A DNA stretch of 64,000 nucleotides. Origin: Dehalococcoidia bacterium. Its GTDB lineage: Bacteria > Chloroflexota > Dehalococcoidia > Lucifugimonadales > Australimonadaceae. The DNA is taken from assembly GCA_022820645.1 (NCBI GenBank), contig JAJEFD010000002.1:248001-312000 (forward strand), given 5' to 3'. The notes under the pieces are model-generated. The model worked only from the letters and a program-made list of their open reading frames with translations, was not told the DNA's origin and did not search any database. Position numbers and translations under genes: made by a program. Positions 1 to 8,375 of this stretch are shown piece after piece (the stretch's first letter is position 1; the number at the start of each line of letters is the position of its first letter).

Positions 1-461
1 GGAACCTCTCGGCGACGATAGCGCTCCGGGCGCGGGATGAGAACGGGCCAGCGCTCGCCCACCAGTCGCTCATCTACCCGGTCACCGACCGGGACTACAG
101 TCGTCCGTCCTACGCCGAGAACGGCGAGGGGTACGGACTCTCCTACGCCTCGATGCTCTGGTTCTGGGACTGCTATCTCTCCAGCGAGGCCGACGCCTCG
201 AACCCGTACGTTGTGCCGATGCTCGCGGAGGACCTGTCCGGCCTGCCCCCGGCGTTCGTCCTGACGTGCGAGTACGACCCGCTCCGCGACGAGGGCGAAG
301 CGTACGCGGAGCGCCTGCGCGCGGCGGGCGTGCCAACGAAGCATTCGCGCTACGACGGGATGATTCACGCGTTCTTCAACGCGGGCATCCCATTCACACG
401 GACGTGGGACGCTATCGACGAGACGGCAGGCGAGCTGCGGAAGGCGTTCGGTACAGCGTAG
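1..461 (+). CDS. Alpha/beta hydrolase (HSL-type esterase), 3' part
   Basis: Partial gene entering from the left edge; the frame is open from base 3. The visible part is the C-terminal half of an alpha/beta-hydrolase-3 esterase. It aligns almost without gaps to the next gene (NLSATIALRAR against NLAAAVALRAR; NPYVVPM, TCEYDPLRDEGEAYAERLR, FTRTWDAI and LRKAFGTA are shared). The acid residue of the triad should be the Asp of YDPLRDEG and the His that of DGMIHAF. The nucleophile Ser and the oxyanion HGGGW motif lie outside the window. The ATG at 153 is internal, not the start. It is the upstream member of a tandem duplicate; the substrate is unknown. Confidence 0.85.
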   Translation, partial: NLSATIALRARDENGPALAHQSLIYPVTDRDYSRPSYAENGEGYGLSYASMLWFWDCYLSSEADASNPYVVPMLAEDLSGLPPAFVLTCEYDPLRDEGEAYAERLRAAGVPTKHSRYDGMIHAFFNAGIPFTRTWDAIDETAGELRKAFGTA

Positions 462-522
462 ACAGCCCAGCCCCTTTACCCTCGCGTATACTCCGGCGCA
501 TCCGGTCCGAAGGAGAGCCAGC

Positions 523-1458
523 GTGCCGCTCGACCCTGAAGCGAAGGCCTCGTTGGAGAAGCAGGCCGCCATGGGCCTGCCCGCCCAGCACGAGGTGAGC
601 CCCGAAGAGGCGCGCGCGATGTCGGAGTCGCAGCCGCGCATCCCCGGGCCGGAGGTCGCGTCGGTGAGCGATGTCGCCGCGCCGGGGCCGCACGGCGACG
701 TTCCCGTGCGAGTGTACGTGCCCGTGACGGACGACGCGGCTCCCCTGCCCGTGTGCGTTTGGTTCCACGGCGGCGGCTGGGTGGTCGGCAGCATCGCAAC
801 GAACGACCCGACGTGCCGGGCGCTGGCGGATGCGTCCGGGGCCATCGTCGCATCGGTGGACTACCGGCTTGCGCCGGAGCACCGGTTCCCCATCCCGCTC
901 GACGACTGCTACGCAGCGACGGAGTGGGCAGTAGCGAACGCGGCATCGTTCGGCGGCGACCCGTCGCGGCTGGCGGTTGCGGGATCGAGCGCGGGCGGGA
1001 ATCTCGCCGCGGCGGTCGCGCTGCGAGCGCGGGACGAAGGCAAGCTCCGGCTCGCACACCAGTCGCTCATCTGTCCGGTGGTCGACAACGACTTCACCCG
1101 TCCGTCCTACATCGCGAACGGCGAGGGCTACGGGCTCAACTACGACACGATGGTCTACTTCTGGCAATGCTACGTGCGCGACGAGGCGGACGCCTCCAAC
1201 CCGTACGTCGCGCCGATGGCGGCAGCCGACCTGTCCGGCCTGGCGTCCGCCTTCGTCCTGACGTGCGAGTACGACCCGCTCCGCGACGAGGGTGAGGCAT
1301 ACGCGGAGCGGCTGCGCGAGGCGGGCGTGCCAACGAAGCTGAGCCGCTACGACGGGCAGATCCACGCGCTGTTCAACGCGGGCGTGCCGTTCACGCGGAC
1401 GTGGGACGCCATCAGCGAGGCGGCAGGCGAGCTGCGGAAAGCGTTCGGCACTGCGTAA
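523..1458 (+). CDS. Alpha/beta hydrolase (HSL-type esterase/lipase)
   Basis: Probable cytoplasmic carboxylesterase of about 311 residues, the usual size of the alpha/beta-hydrolase-3 (hormone-sensitive-lipase-like) family. The oxyanion motif HGGGW is near residue 82 and the nucleophile elbow GSSAG near 154, with Ser156 as nucleophile (GSSAG replaces the commoner GDSAG). The Asp is in YDPLRDEG and the His in DGQIHAL. The GTG start is chosen because AAGGAGAG precedes it at normal spacing, 60 bases after the paralogue ends. It is a tandem duplicate of the partial gene upstream, so the pair probably hydrolyses related short-chain or cyclic esters. An MFS transporter follows. Confidence 0.88.
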   Translation: MPLDPEAKASLEKQAAMGLPAQHEVSPEEARAMSESQPRIPGPEVASVSDVAAPGPHGDVPVRVYVPVTDDAAPLPVCVWFHGGGWVVGSIATNDPTCRALADASGAIVASVDYRLAPEHRFPIPLDDCYAATEWAVANAASFGGDPSRLAVAGSSAGGNLAAAVALRARDEGKLRLAHQSLICPVVDNDFTRPSYIANGEGYGLNYDTMVYFWQCYVRDEADASNPYVAPMAAADLSGLASAFVLTCEYDPLRDEGEAYAERLREAGVPTKLSRYDGQIHALFNAGVPFTRTWDAISEAAGELRKAFGTA

Positions 1459-1570
1459 TCCCTCCAGCACCAGCCCCCGCCCGCCGGGGATACCGCGCTT
1501 CTGGCCGGCGCACCGCGTCTTCTACGGGTGGGCCATCGTCGGCGCGGCGTTCGTCGCGACGTTCGCTGAG

Positions 1571-2773
1571 GTGCCCGGCTTCGGGCCGGTACTCACCGTC
1601 TTCGTCAAGCCGATACAGGACGAGTTGGGCTGGTCGTACACGACGATCGCGACGGGGTTCCTCATCGGGAGCGCATCGGGAGCGGTTGCGTCGAGCCTCA
1701 CGGGTTGGCTGGTCGACAGGTACGGGCCGCGCGTTGTGGTGGCGCTGGGAGGCGTGGGGCTCGCGGGAGCGCTCGTGGGGCTGTCGACGATACAGGAACC
1801 GTGGCACTTCTGGACGTTCTTCGGGCTGGCGCGCGGCTCGGTGATAGCGGGCGTGGAGATCGGGTCGTCGGTCGCGATAGCGAAGTGGTTCGTGCGGCAG
1901 CGCGGGCGGACGCTGGCGGTCAAGTCGATGGGCCAGCGCTCGGGGCAGGTGGTGCTCCCCATCGTGAGCTTCCTCATCATGGACGCGTCCGACTGGCGGA
2001 CGGCGTACGTGGCGCTGTCCGGGTTCGCGTGCCTCGCCATCATCGGGCCCGCGCTGGTGCTGATGCGCAGCCAGCCGGAGGACCACGGGATGCTGCCGGA
2101 CGGGACGACCGATCTGCGCAACGCCCAGGGAGACCGCAGACCACAGGCGCGCGTCGTCGAGGAGGAGTCGTGGACGCTGCGGGAGGCACGGAGCACTCGG
2201 GCGTTCTGGCTCATCACCGTGTTCTTGATCTGCACGCCGTTCGTGCAGGGAGCGACGAACCTGCACATGGCCCCTATCTTCCACGACCGGGGGCTGAGCG
2301 AGGGGCAGGCGGTGGCGATCGTGTCCATCTTCGGGATGTCGTCGGTGTCGTCCATCCTCCCTACGGGATTCATCATGGAACGCGTGCACGTCCGTTTGGG
2401 GGCGATGGTGCAGGCGGTGCTCGTGCTCACGACGATGGTGCTGCTCTTGGTTCCGACGGGCGGCTTCCCGCTCGCGGTCCTCTGGGCAATCATCTTCGGC
2501 GTGGCGGCGGGGATGCGGAACGTCATCGAGGTGCTGCTGCTCGCGAACTACTTCGGGAGGGCGTCGCTGGGAGCGATCAAGGGTTTCACCGCCCCGTTCC
2601 GCATGATCAGCCCGTTCGGGCCGGTGCTGGCGGGGTTCATCCGCGACGAGTCGGGCAGCTACACCGGGGCCTTCATCCTGTTCGCGAGCGTGGCGGTACT
2701 GATGCTGGTGTTGATGGTGTTCGCGACGCAGCCGGCGAAGACCCCGACGGAGCCGCAGCCCGCGGGCGCGTAG
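1571..2773 (+). CDS. MFS transporter, start uncertain
   Basis: Inner-membrane major facilitator protein with many hydrophobic helices, the loop-2/3-type motif DRYGPRVV near residue 50 and a duplicated two-half layout, so probably a proton-coupled carrier of small organic acids (OFA-like; substrate unknown). From the GTG at 1571 the protein has 400 residues but lacks the first membrane helix. The frame is open upstream back into the preceding gene and encodes a good helix (FYGWAIVGAAFVATFAE) at about 1520-1570, yet no ATG, GTG or TTG precedes it in frame. Either a non-standard start such as the ATA at 1490 is used, or a small error or mutation has removed the start. Confidence 0.8.
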   Translation: MPGFGPVLTVFVKPIQDELGWSYTTIATGFLIGSASGAVASSLTGWLVDRYGPRVVVALGGVGLAGALVGLSTIQEPWHFWTFFGLARGSVIAGVEIGSSVAIAKWFVRQRGRTLAVKSMGQRSGQVVLPIVSFLIMDASDWRTAYVALSGFACLAIIGPALVLMRSQPEDHGMLPDGTTDLRNAQGDRRPQARVVEEESWTLREARSTRAFWLITVFLICTPFVQGATNLHMAPIFHDRGLSEGQAVAIVSIFGMSSVSSILPTGFIMERVHVRLGAMVQAVLVLTTMVLLLVPTGGFPLAVLWAIIFGVAAGMRNVIEVLLLANYFGRASLGAIKGFTAPFRMISPFGPVLAGFIRDESGSYTGAFILFASVAVLMLVLMVFATQPAKTPTEPQPAGA

Positions 2774-2779
2774 TATAGT
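2774..2779 (+). promoter_or_regulatory. Putative -10 box TATAGT
   Basis: TATAGT lies directly after the MFS stop codon and about 75 bases before the amidohydrolase start. It matches the TATAGT/TATACT/TATAAT boxes found upstream of several other genes here. No convincing -35 is visible, since that position falls inside the MFS gene. Confidence 0.4.
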
Positions 2780-2854
2780 TGCCAGGAGAGGCCGGAAGGC
2801 CCGCTCGAGCAGGGCCAGCCAACGGCGGATTTTGCGTAAAGGAAGGTCAGAGAT

Positions 2855-3955
2855 ATGGCGACGTTTGGTGTGATCGACGCTGATACGCACGTGGACGAGA
2901 ACGAGGCCACGTGGGAGAGTCTGGAGGCTGCGGGGTCCAAGTACGTGCCGGTCTCCATATCGCCGGACGCGAAGGTAACGTCCGCCGTTGCGGACCGCCC
3001 TGAGGCGCCGGGCGTCCGCATCGCGGGGGCGCTCGGCAACCGCTGGTGGCTGGTCGAGAACCGGCTGCAGCCGCGCATCATCCGCGACGAGGTACACCAT
3101 CCGCTGCGCGAGCACCGGGAGTTGGACGACGCGGCGGGCGTCGCTGGGCGTCTGAAGGACATGGACAAGATGGGAGTGGACGCCCAGGTCATCTTCCCGA
3201 CGTTCTTCATCCGCTACGGCGCGCAGGACGCGGACGCGGAGGCGGAGCTCACCGGCGCGTACAACCGCTGGCTCGCCGACCGCTGCGCGATGAGCAACGG
3301 ACGCCTGCGCTGGGCTGCGGTGCTGCCCCTGCTCGACCCCAACAAGGCAGTCGCGGAGCTGCGCTGGGCGAAGGAGAACGGCGCGTGCGCCATCTTCAAG
3401 CGCGGGTTCGACCTCGACAAGCCGGTGAACGACAAGCACTTCTTCCCCGTGTACGAGGAGGCGGACTCGCTGAACATGCCCCTCTGCATCCATACCGGCC
3501 ACCCCCTGCCCGGCCGCGAGTGGGACCGTGGCTTTCCGGTGATGGCGGCCTTCCTCGCGGTCGTCTCCAGCAGGCTTCCGAGCAAGTTCCCGAACCTCAA
3601 GTTCGGGTTCATCGAGGCGGGCGCGGCGTGGATCTCCTACGCGCTCTCCAACCTGGGGATGGTGCAGCGGTCGCTCGCGCTCCACGACCGCTCGGCGACG
3701 TTCGACCTGCAGCGCGACCTCTTCAAGGAGGACCGGCTGTACGTGACGATAGACCCCATGGACCACATCGAGCACCTGCTGGACTTCGGCACCGAGGACA
3801 ACCTCATCATCGGCACCGACTACTGCCACTCCGATCCGTCGGCGAACCTCGCGGCGCTCGACGAGGTCAAGAAGTGGGCAAGCGAGGGGCGCATCAGCGA
3901 TGCCGTCGCCCGGAAGATCCTGGAGACGAACGCCAAGGAGTTCTACAACCTGTAG
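2855..3955 (+). CDS. Amidohydrolase family 2 (TIM-barrel metal hydrolase)
   Basis: Metal-dependent hydrolase or decarboxylase of the amidohydrolase-2 (ACMSD-like) family, 366 residues, cytoplasmic. Metal-binding signatures are DADTHVDEN at residues 9-17, HTGHP near 211 (strand-5 His) and GTDYCHSDPS near 322 (strand-8 Asp). AAAGGAAGG precedes the ATG. Family members act on carboxylated aromatics or lactones in ring-cleavage pathways. With Rieske oxygenases nearby a role in aromatic or terpenoid breakdown is plausible, but the substrate cannot be read from the sequence. Two more members of the family occur at 10243-11028 and 42108-43220. Confidence 0.87.
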   Translation: MATFGVIDADTHVDENEATWESLEAAGSKYVPVSISPDAKVTSAVADRPEAPGVRIAGALGNRWWLVENRLQPRIIRDEVHHPLREHRELDDAAGVAGRLKDMDKMGVDAQVIFPTFFIRYGAQDADAEAELTGAYNRWLADRCAMSNGRLRWAAVLPLLDPNKAVAELRWAKENGACAIFKRGFDLDKPVNDKHFFPVYEEADSLNMPLCIHTGHPLPGREWDRGFPVMAAFLAVVSSRLPSKFPNLKFGFIEAGAAWISYALSNLGMVQRSLALHDRSATFDLQRDLFKEDRLYVTIDPMDHIEHLLDFGTEDNLIIGTDYCHSDPSANLAALDEVKKWASEGRISDAVARKILETNAKEFYNL

Positions 3956-3961
3956 GAACCC

Positions 3962-3996
3962 TGTCATTTCGAGCGAAGCCGAGAAATCTCTCGGGG
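3962..3996 (+). repeat. Family C dispersed repeat (partial)
   Basis: A copy of the 'TGTCATTTCGAGCGAAGC...GAGAAATCTCTCGGGG' element found about a dozen times in the window, sitting in a convergent gene gap. Confidence 0.7.
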
Positions 3997-4006
3997 CAAC
4001 GTAAGC

Positions 4007-4032
4007 AAGGGGCGCCCATGAGGGCGCCCCTT
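4007..4032. terminator. Bidirectional hairpin between convergent genes
   Basis: Perfect 11-bp stem (AAGGGGCGCCC / GGGCGCCCCTT) with a 4-base loop, between the amidohydrolase and the convergent Rieske gene. A short T-rich tail (TTCT) follows on the plus side, so it could end transcripts from both directions. Confidence 0.7.
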
Positions 4033-4057
4033 CTCATACGTCTCGTGATTACGCCGC

Positions 4058-5368
4058 CTACTGGTTGAGCGTGGCCTGCGCCTCTGTCCAGGGCTTCTCC
4101 CCTGCCCACGTGCTGAGCACCTGCTCGATCGTCGAGACGAGTTCGGCTGGCTCGCCCTGCTGCAGCGGCATGTAGCGCGTCATCCACGTCACGTCGGAGA
4201 GCGCCTGCCAGCGTTCGAGAGGCAGGTCGATGCGCTTGTTCACTTCGGGGTCGCGCACGACGCCCATCGGCTCCCCGCCGTCCTGAACGATGCCGGCCTG
4301 CTCCTTCAGCACCTTGCGGTAGAGGATGATGCCGCGGTCGGACTCGCCCAGCTTCTCCTTCTCGCGCTCGGCATTCGGCCCCTGCGTGATCCACGCGACG
4401 AAGTCCTGATGGTTCACGAGGTCAGGGATCAACGTGCCGTCGGGCTCGTAGAGGTTGACGTACCAGTACGGCACCTTCTCCTGCTTCGGGGGCTCAGCTC
4501 CCTCGGCGGCGCGGTAGAAGAACCACGTGATGTGCATCGTGTGGGTGTCGTCAACCGGCACGCGGTACTGGAGCGTGCAGTTCACGACGCTGCCGACGAA
4601 CAGCACGTTCGGGAAGAGCACCGGGTGGCCGATGGCCCAGTCGTGGTCTTCCTCGGTGGTGCCCTCGACGACGCGCCGCTTGATGAGGCCGTAGTCGAAG
4701 ACGTCGAACCCGATCTTCTGGTGCCTGCGCGGCACCGTGGGGAACGAGTCGGCCTCGGCGAGGCCGAGCTTGACCGCTTTGTCCTGCTGTTGGCGGACGC
4801 CCCAGTAGCCGTGCAGCCACTCCAGGTGAACCGGGTCCATGGAGTTCTCCATGCACTGGAGCCAGTTGCACGGGAGTTCCACGATGCCGATGTCACTCCA
4901 GCCGCCCTCCCACTCGAACGTCTCCCAGTGCGGGAGCAGCGGCGCGGGCTGCGGCCCGAGATACGCGAACACCAGTCCGCCGTACGATTCGACCGGGTAC
5001 CCCGCGACCTTCACCTTCTCCTTGAAGCGACCGTCCGGGTGAACGGTCTCCTCGAACGGCTGCTCGATGCACTGGCCCGTCTCATCCATCATCCAGCCGT
5101 GGTACATGCAGCGAAGTCCGTGCTCTTCGGGGATGCCGTAGGAGAGGTCGACCCTGCGATGGGGGCAGAAGCGGTCGATGAGGCCCAGCGTGCCGGACTT
5201 GTCCTTGTAGAGGACGAGGTCCTCGCCGAGGACGCGCACCGCCTTGGTGGGGCGGTCGTCCAACTCGGCGGCAGCGGCGATGGGGTGCCAGTAGCGCCTG
5301 AACAACTCGCCCATCGGCGTGCCGGGCATGACGCTGGTGAGGTCTTTGTTCTCCTGTGCGGTCAGCAT
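4058..5368 (-). CDS. Rieske non-heme iron oxygenase, alpha subunit
   Basis: Catalytic subunit of a ring-hydroxylating-type oxygenase, 436 residues. The Rieske [2Fe-2S] ligands are CPH (Cys68, His70) and CMYH (Cys87, His90). The mononuclear iron site is MENSMDPVHLEWLH with Asp178, His181 and His186. The N-terminus PGTPMGELFRRYWHPIA is shared with all the Rieske paralogues in the window. The ATG at 5368 is preferred over an upstream in-frame start because AAAGGAGG precedes it. The family inserts oxygen into or demethylates aromatic or cyclic substrates using electrons from a separate reductase; no reductase, ferredoxin or beta subunit is adjacent. Convergent with the amidohydrolase. Confidence 0.92.
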   Translation of the reverse strand: MLTAQENKDLTSVMPGTPMGELFRRYWHPIAAAAELDDRPTKAVRVLGEDLVLYKDKSGTLGLIDRFCPHRRVDLSYGIPEEHGLRCMYHGWMMDETGQCIEQPFEETVHPDGRFKEKVKVAGYPVESYGGLVFAYLGPQPAPLLPHWETFEWEGGWSDIGIVELPCNWLQCMENSMDPVHLEWLHGYWGVRQQQDKAVKLGLAEADSFPTVPRRHQKIGFDVFDYGLIKRRVVEGTTEEDHDWAIGHPVLFPNVLFVGSVVNCTLQYRVPVDDTHTMHITWFFYRAAEGAEPPKQEKVPYWYVNLYEPDGTLIPDLVNHQDFVAWITQGPNAEREKEKLGESDRGIILYRKVLKEQAGIVQDGGEPMGVVRDPEVNKRIDLPLERWQALSDVTWMTRYMPLQQGEPAELVSTIEQVLSTWAGEKPWTEAQATLNQ

Positions 5369-5493
5369 GGGGCGGAACCTCCTTTGACCTTGCGGCGTTC
5401 GGTTGCTCTGCGGCGATTGTAGCGCACGCGTGCACCGATTGCGTACCGGCAATGATGGACGCAAGCGGGTTACGTTCTGCGGCCTCCCCCGTC

Positions 5494-6192
5494 TCAGGCG
5501 AGCAGGTTGAGCAACTGCGCCGGGGTCCCGGCTATGAAGTCAGGGGCGGCGCGGGAGAGCTGCTCGGTGGGGTCGTCGAGGCCCCATGTTGCGAGGCAAC
5601 TCCGGCAGCCGCCGTTCTTCGCGACCTCGACGTCCGACCAGCTGTCTCCTACCACGAGGGTCCGATTTGGGGTTGCGCCCATGCGGGCCATCAGGCGCTC
5701 CAGCCCCTCCGGGTGGGGTTTATGGTGGGTAACGTCCTCGAAGCCGACGATATGCGGGAAGTGGTCGCCGATACCGAGTTCCTCCGCTTCGACCACCGTG
5801 CCGGCGCGCCGGCCCTCGACCAGGATGTCGTGTGATTTCGAGGTGAGTATGCCCATGGTCATGCCACGCTGCTTCAGGGCATCCAGCATCTCCCGCACAC
5901 CATCGAAGAGGTAGACAAAGCCCGGGCCCTTGCTCCAATAGTGACGGAGGTAGACGCCCATGAGGTCGAGCTCCCAACCCCGGGCGACGCTCATCTCATC
6001 GAAGGACGGCCGGAACGGGGAGCCGCGCATCGTCTCGACGAACTCCGTCGGGTCGGTGGGCAACCCCACCTCCGCGAACGTCAAGCGAGCGGCCTCGACG
6101 CGGGCGGGAAAGGTGTCCACGAGCGTATCGTCGTAATCGAAGACGACGGCGTCGATGGGCCCTTGGAGGGCTGAGGAGGCGGAATCTCGCAT
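5494..6192 (-). CDS. HAD-superfamily phosphatase
   Basis: Soluble haloacid-dehalogenase-type hydrolase of 232 residues, phosphoglycolate-phosphatase-like. Motif I is FDYDDT with Asp19 (nucleophile) and Asp21, motif II is ILTSKS, a Lys follows in the HHKPHP region, and motif IV is VVGDSWSDVEVAKN. A helical cap lies between motifs I and II, as in subclass I. The Asp-Tyr-Asp-Asp-Thr sequence fits a phosphatase, but the substrate is not evident. It is divergent from the TPP enzyme genes and 125 bases upstream of the Rieske gene on the same strand. Confidence 0.85.
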   Translation of the reverse strand: MRDSASSALQGPIDAVVFDYDDTLVDTFPARVEAARLTFAEVGLPTDPTEFVETMRGSPFRPSFDEMSVARGWELDLMGVYLRHYWSKGPGFVYLFDGVREMLDALKQRGMTMGILTSKSHDILVEGRRAGTVVEAEELGIGDHFPHIVGFEDVTHHKPHPEGLERLMARMGATPNRTLVVGDSWSDVEVAKNGGCRSCLATWGLDDPTEQLSRAAPDFIAGTPAQLLNLLA

Positions 6193-6327
6193 ACGGCTCG
6201 TTCCGGGTTCCTGGGAAGCGTGGTTCGGGGAAGCAGGCTATGAGGGGCGCGGTTGCTGCGTCAACGGGGCAACGACAGTCCCCACCCTCTCTGCCCCTGT
6301 CCTGTCCATCCTGTCCATCGATGTTGA

Positions 6328-6333
6328 TATACT
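6328..6333 (+). promoter_or_regulatory. -10 box TATACT, near-leaderless start
   Basis: TATACT ends nine bases before the ATG at 6343, so transcription should start at or within a few bases of the start codon. No Shine-Dalgarno sequence is present. A perfect tandem CTGTCCATC repeat (6302-6319) covers the expected -35 area. Confidence 0.5.
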
Positions 6334-6342
6334 CCACCGGCC

Positions 6343-6855
6343 ATGCACTGGTCTGACGTTGTTATCGAGAGTCTGCGCGAGCACGAAGTGTGGCACGCAA
6401 CCTACGTGCCGGACGCCATCAACTGGCAGGTGCTCTCCAAGCTGGAAGCCGATCCCGCGTTCACCGTCGTGCCCGCGTCGCGCGAGGAGGAGGCCATAGG
6501 CATCGCCGCGGGCATCTATGCCGGGGGCGGACGCGCCGCGATGTTTATGCAGAGCAGCGGCTTCGGCAACACGATTAATGGCCTCGCGCAGCTGCTTACC
6601 GCGTACCGCATCCCCGTTCCCCTCTTCATCGGCATGCGCGGCGGGCTGAGCGAGTTCAACGAGGTGCAGGTGCCGTCCGCGCGCCCGATACCCGCGATCC
6701 TGGACGAACTGCACATCCAGCACTACGCCCCGGAGCGCGAGGACGAGGTGCAGAAGTACGTCGACGGCGCGATCGAGCTCTCCTACGCGAGCCGGATGCC
6801 CGTCGCCGTCCTCTGGTATGCGCAACTGGTGGGAGCGAAACGTGCTACGTCGTGA
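6343..6855 (+). CDS. TPP-dependent decarboxylase, alpha (Pyr) subunit
   Basis: N-terminal pyrimidine-binding half of a split thiamine-diphosphate decarboxylase, 170 residues, resembling sulfopyruvate decarboxylase alpha (ComD) and the N-terminal half of phosphonopyruvate decarboxylase. The activating Glu is in PASREEEAIGIAAG near residue 48, followed by the glycine-rich FMQSSGFGN region. It works only with the beta subunit encoded by the overlapping next gene. The substrate should be a 3-substituted pyruvate (sulfo- or phosphono-), but no partner genes for coenzyme M or phosphonate synthesis are nearby, so the substrate is open. Confidence 0.82.
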   Translation: MHWSDVVIESLREHEVWHATYVPDAINWQVLSKLEADPAFTVVPASREEEAIGIAAGIYAGGGRAAMFMQSSGFGNTINGLAQLLTAYRIPVPLFIGMRGGLSEFNEVQVPSARPIPAILDELHIQHYAPEREDEVQKYVDGAIELSYASRMPVAVLWYAQLVGAKRATS

Positions 6856-7402
6856 GGGCATCGCTGCGCTCGTGCGCAGGCTCGACAACGAACCCGTCAT
6901 CGCCAACCTCGGTCCGGCGACGTTCGACCTGTACGCGGCGGGAGACCGCGACGCGAACCTCTACACCTGGGGAGCGATGGGGCTGGTGTCGTCCATCGCG
7001 CTCGGCGTGGCGCTCGCCGCGCCGGACCGCAAGGTGTTCGTCACCGACGGCGACGGCTCCCTGTTGATGAACCTCGGTTCGCTTGCGACGATAGCGCGGC
7101 AGGCGCCGCCGAACCTCGTGCACATCGTCTGGGACAACCAGATGTGGTTCGAGACGGGCGGACAGCCGACGCACACCTCCACCGGCACCGACCTCGGGGG
7201 CATCGCGCGCGCCGCGGGCATACCGAACGTCGCGCGGGCGGCTACCGTTGAGGCCTTCGAGGAGGCGCTCGACCAGGCGATCCGCGAGCCGGGGCCGTGG
7301 TTCATCCACGTCGATATCGAGGAGACCGGCGAGCCCCGGCAGCGTCCGAAGGTAGTCGTGGAAGAGAACCTCGTGAAGTTCCGCCGCACCTTCACCGGCT
7401 AG
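6842..7402 (+). CDS. TPP-dependent decarboxylase, beta (PP) subunit
   Basis: Diphosphate-binding half of the split TPP enzyme. The cofactor motif is DGDGSLLMNLGSLATIA...DN (Asp-Gly-Asp-Gly followed about 30 residues later by Asn). The preceding NLYTWGAMGLVSSIALGVALA is the usual PP-domain entry. I chose the GTG at 6842, which gives MLRREGIAALV, the common ComE-like N-terminus, with GGGAG at good spacing. The ATG at 6818 would add eight residues with no clear ribosome site. The start lies inside the end of the alpha gene, so the subunits are translationally coupled. The 3' end overlaps the convergent lactonase gene by 4 bases. Confidence 0.82.
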   Translation: MLRREGIAALVRRLDNEPVIANLGPATFDLYAAGDRDANLYTWGAMGLVSSIALGVALAAPDRKVFVTDGDGSLLMNLGSLATIARQAPPNLVHIVWDNQMWFETGGQPTHTSTGTDLGGIARAAGIPNVARAATVEAFEEALDQAIREPGPWFIHVDIEETGEPRQRPKVVVEENLVKFRRTFTG

Positions 7403-8289
7403 GCAACCCGCCCCTGCACGCTGATGTTCGACCGGTGCTCCGGAACGCCTGCCACGCCCGGGCGGAACGCGAAGAGCGCACCGCCTTCCGGACCGATCTC
7501 CTCGCCCGGCGTGGACTCCCTGCTCGACGAGGTGACGTATGCGGTGGAGAGGTCGTCGTCCCCGAAGCCGATGCTGGTTATCTTGCGCGCGGGGAACTCC
7601 ACCCGCGTCATCTCCGAGCCTGAGGGATCGTACCGCACGACGGACCAGCCGCCCGACAGGGCGACCCATAGACAGCCCTCCGCGTCGAGCGTGATGCCGT
7701 CGGGTGAGCCGCCTTCCCCGCCGGAGAGGTCGATGAAGACACGCCGGTTGGAGACCGTCCCTGAGTCGAGGTCGTAGTCGAACAGCGCTACGCGCCTGCC
7801 TCGGGTCTCCGCAACGTAGAGGAGCCTATCGTCGGACGAGAAAGCCATGCCGTTCGGCATCTCCAACCCGCCCGCAAGCAGGGCTGCTGACCCGTCCTGC
7901 CCGACCGAGTAGAGCGAGCCGGTCCCGCCTTCAGGCGGTATGACGCCCGCCACGACGCGCCCGAGCCGGTCGGCAACGACGTCGTTGAAACGGGCCTCGC
8001 CCTCCCCCGGCAACCCGCCGATGACGGGCCGGACGGGGCCGCCGGCCTGCGCCGCCCCTACCCGCGTGTGGTCCATGAACAGCAGCAGCGACCCGTCCGC
8101 CTGGAGCGTGAACGCGTAGAACGATTGGCCCTCGACCACCCTCTCCACCGTCCCGGACGCCGGGTCCAGACGGTGTACGCGCTGCGAGCGGTTGTCCGTC
8201 CAGTAGAGGCGCCGGTCGTCGGGGTTCCACAGCGGGTTCTCCCCAACGATGTCCGGGTTCCTGGCAACGGTCTCTGCTTCGATGGCCAT
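7399..8289 (-). CDS. SMP-30/gluconolactonase-like protein
   Basis: Six-bladed beta-propeller hydrolase of about 296 residues, of the SMP-30/gluconolactonase/LRE family, which opens sugar lactones using one divalent metal. Expected metal ligands are the Glu of GENPLW near residue 16, the Asn of MPNGMAFS and the Asp of SPDGITLD. Blade repeats of the form RLYWTD, LLYVAET and CLWVAL are visible. The ATG at 8289 is preceded by GGAG; the open frame continues upstream only as a shadow of glnII. It may act with the pentose-phosphate genes or in catabolism of a cyclic compound; context does not decide. Confidence 0.85.
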   Translation of the reverse strand: MAIEAETVARNPDIVGENPLWNPDDRRLYWTDNRSQRVHRLDPASGTVERVVEGQSFYAFTLQADGSLLLFMDHTRVGAAQAGGPVRPVIGGLPGEGEARFNDVVADRLGRVVAGVIPPEGGTGSLYSVGQDGSAALLAGGLEMPNGMAFSSDDRLLYVAETRGRRVALFDYDLDSGTVSNRRVFIDLSGGEGGSPDGITLDAEGCLWVALSGGWSVVRYDPSGSEMTRVEFPARKITSIGFGDDDLSTAYVTSSSRESTPGEEIGPEGGALFAFRPGVAGVPEHRSNISVQGRVA

Positions 8290-8317
8290 CGCGTCACTCC
8301 AGGCAGGAGGATATACG

Positions 8318-8349
8318 AGAAGGAGCCGCCCGGTTGGGCGGCTCCTTCT
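8318..8349 (-). terminator. Hairpin terminator of glnII
   Basis: Perfect 14-bp stem (AGAAGGAGCCGCCC / GGGCGGCTCCTTCT) with a 4-base loop, 27 bases after the glnII stop codon on the minus strand. No long T tract follows. Confidence 0.7.
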
Positions 8350-8375
8350 GCTCTCGATTGGTCCCGCGATAGCGG

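Noticed and set aside
1412..3967. Long 851-codon minus-strand ORF
   Set aside because: It is the antisense shadow of the MFS and amidohydrolase genes; its Arg/His/Pro-rich translation has no family features.
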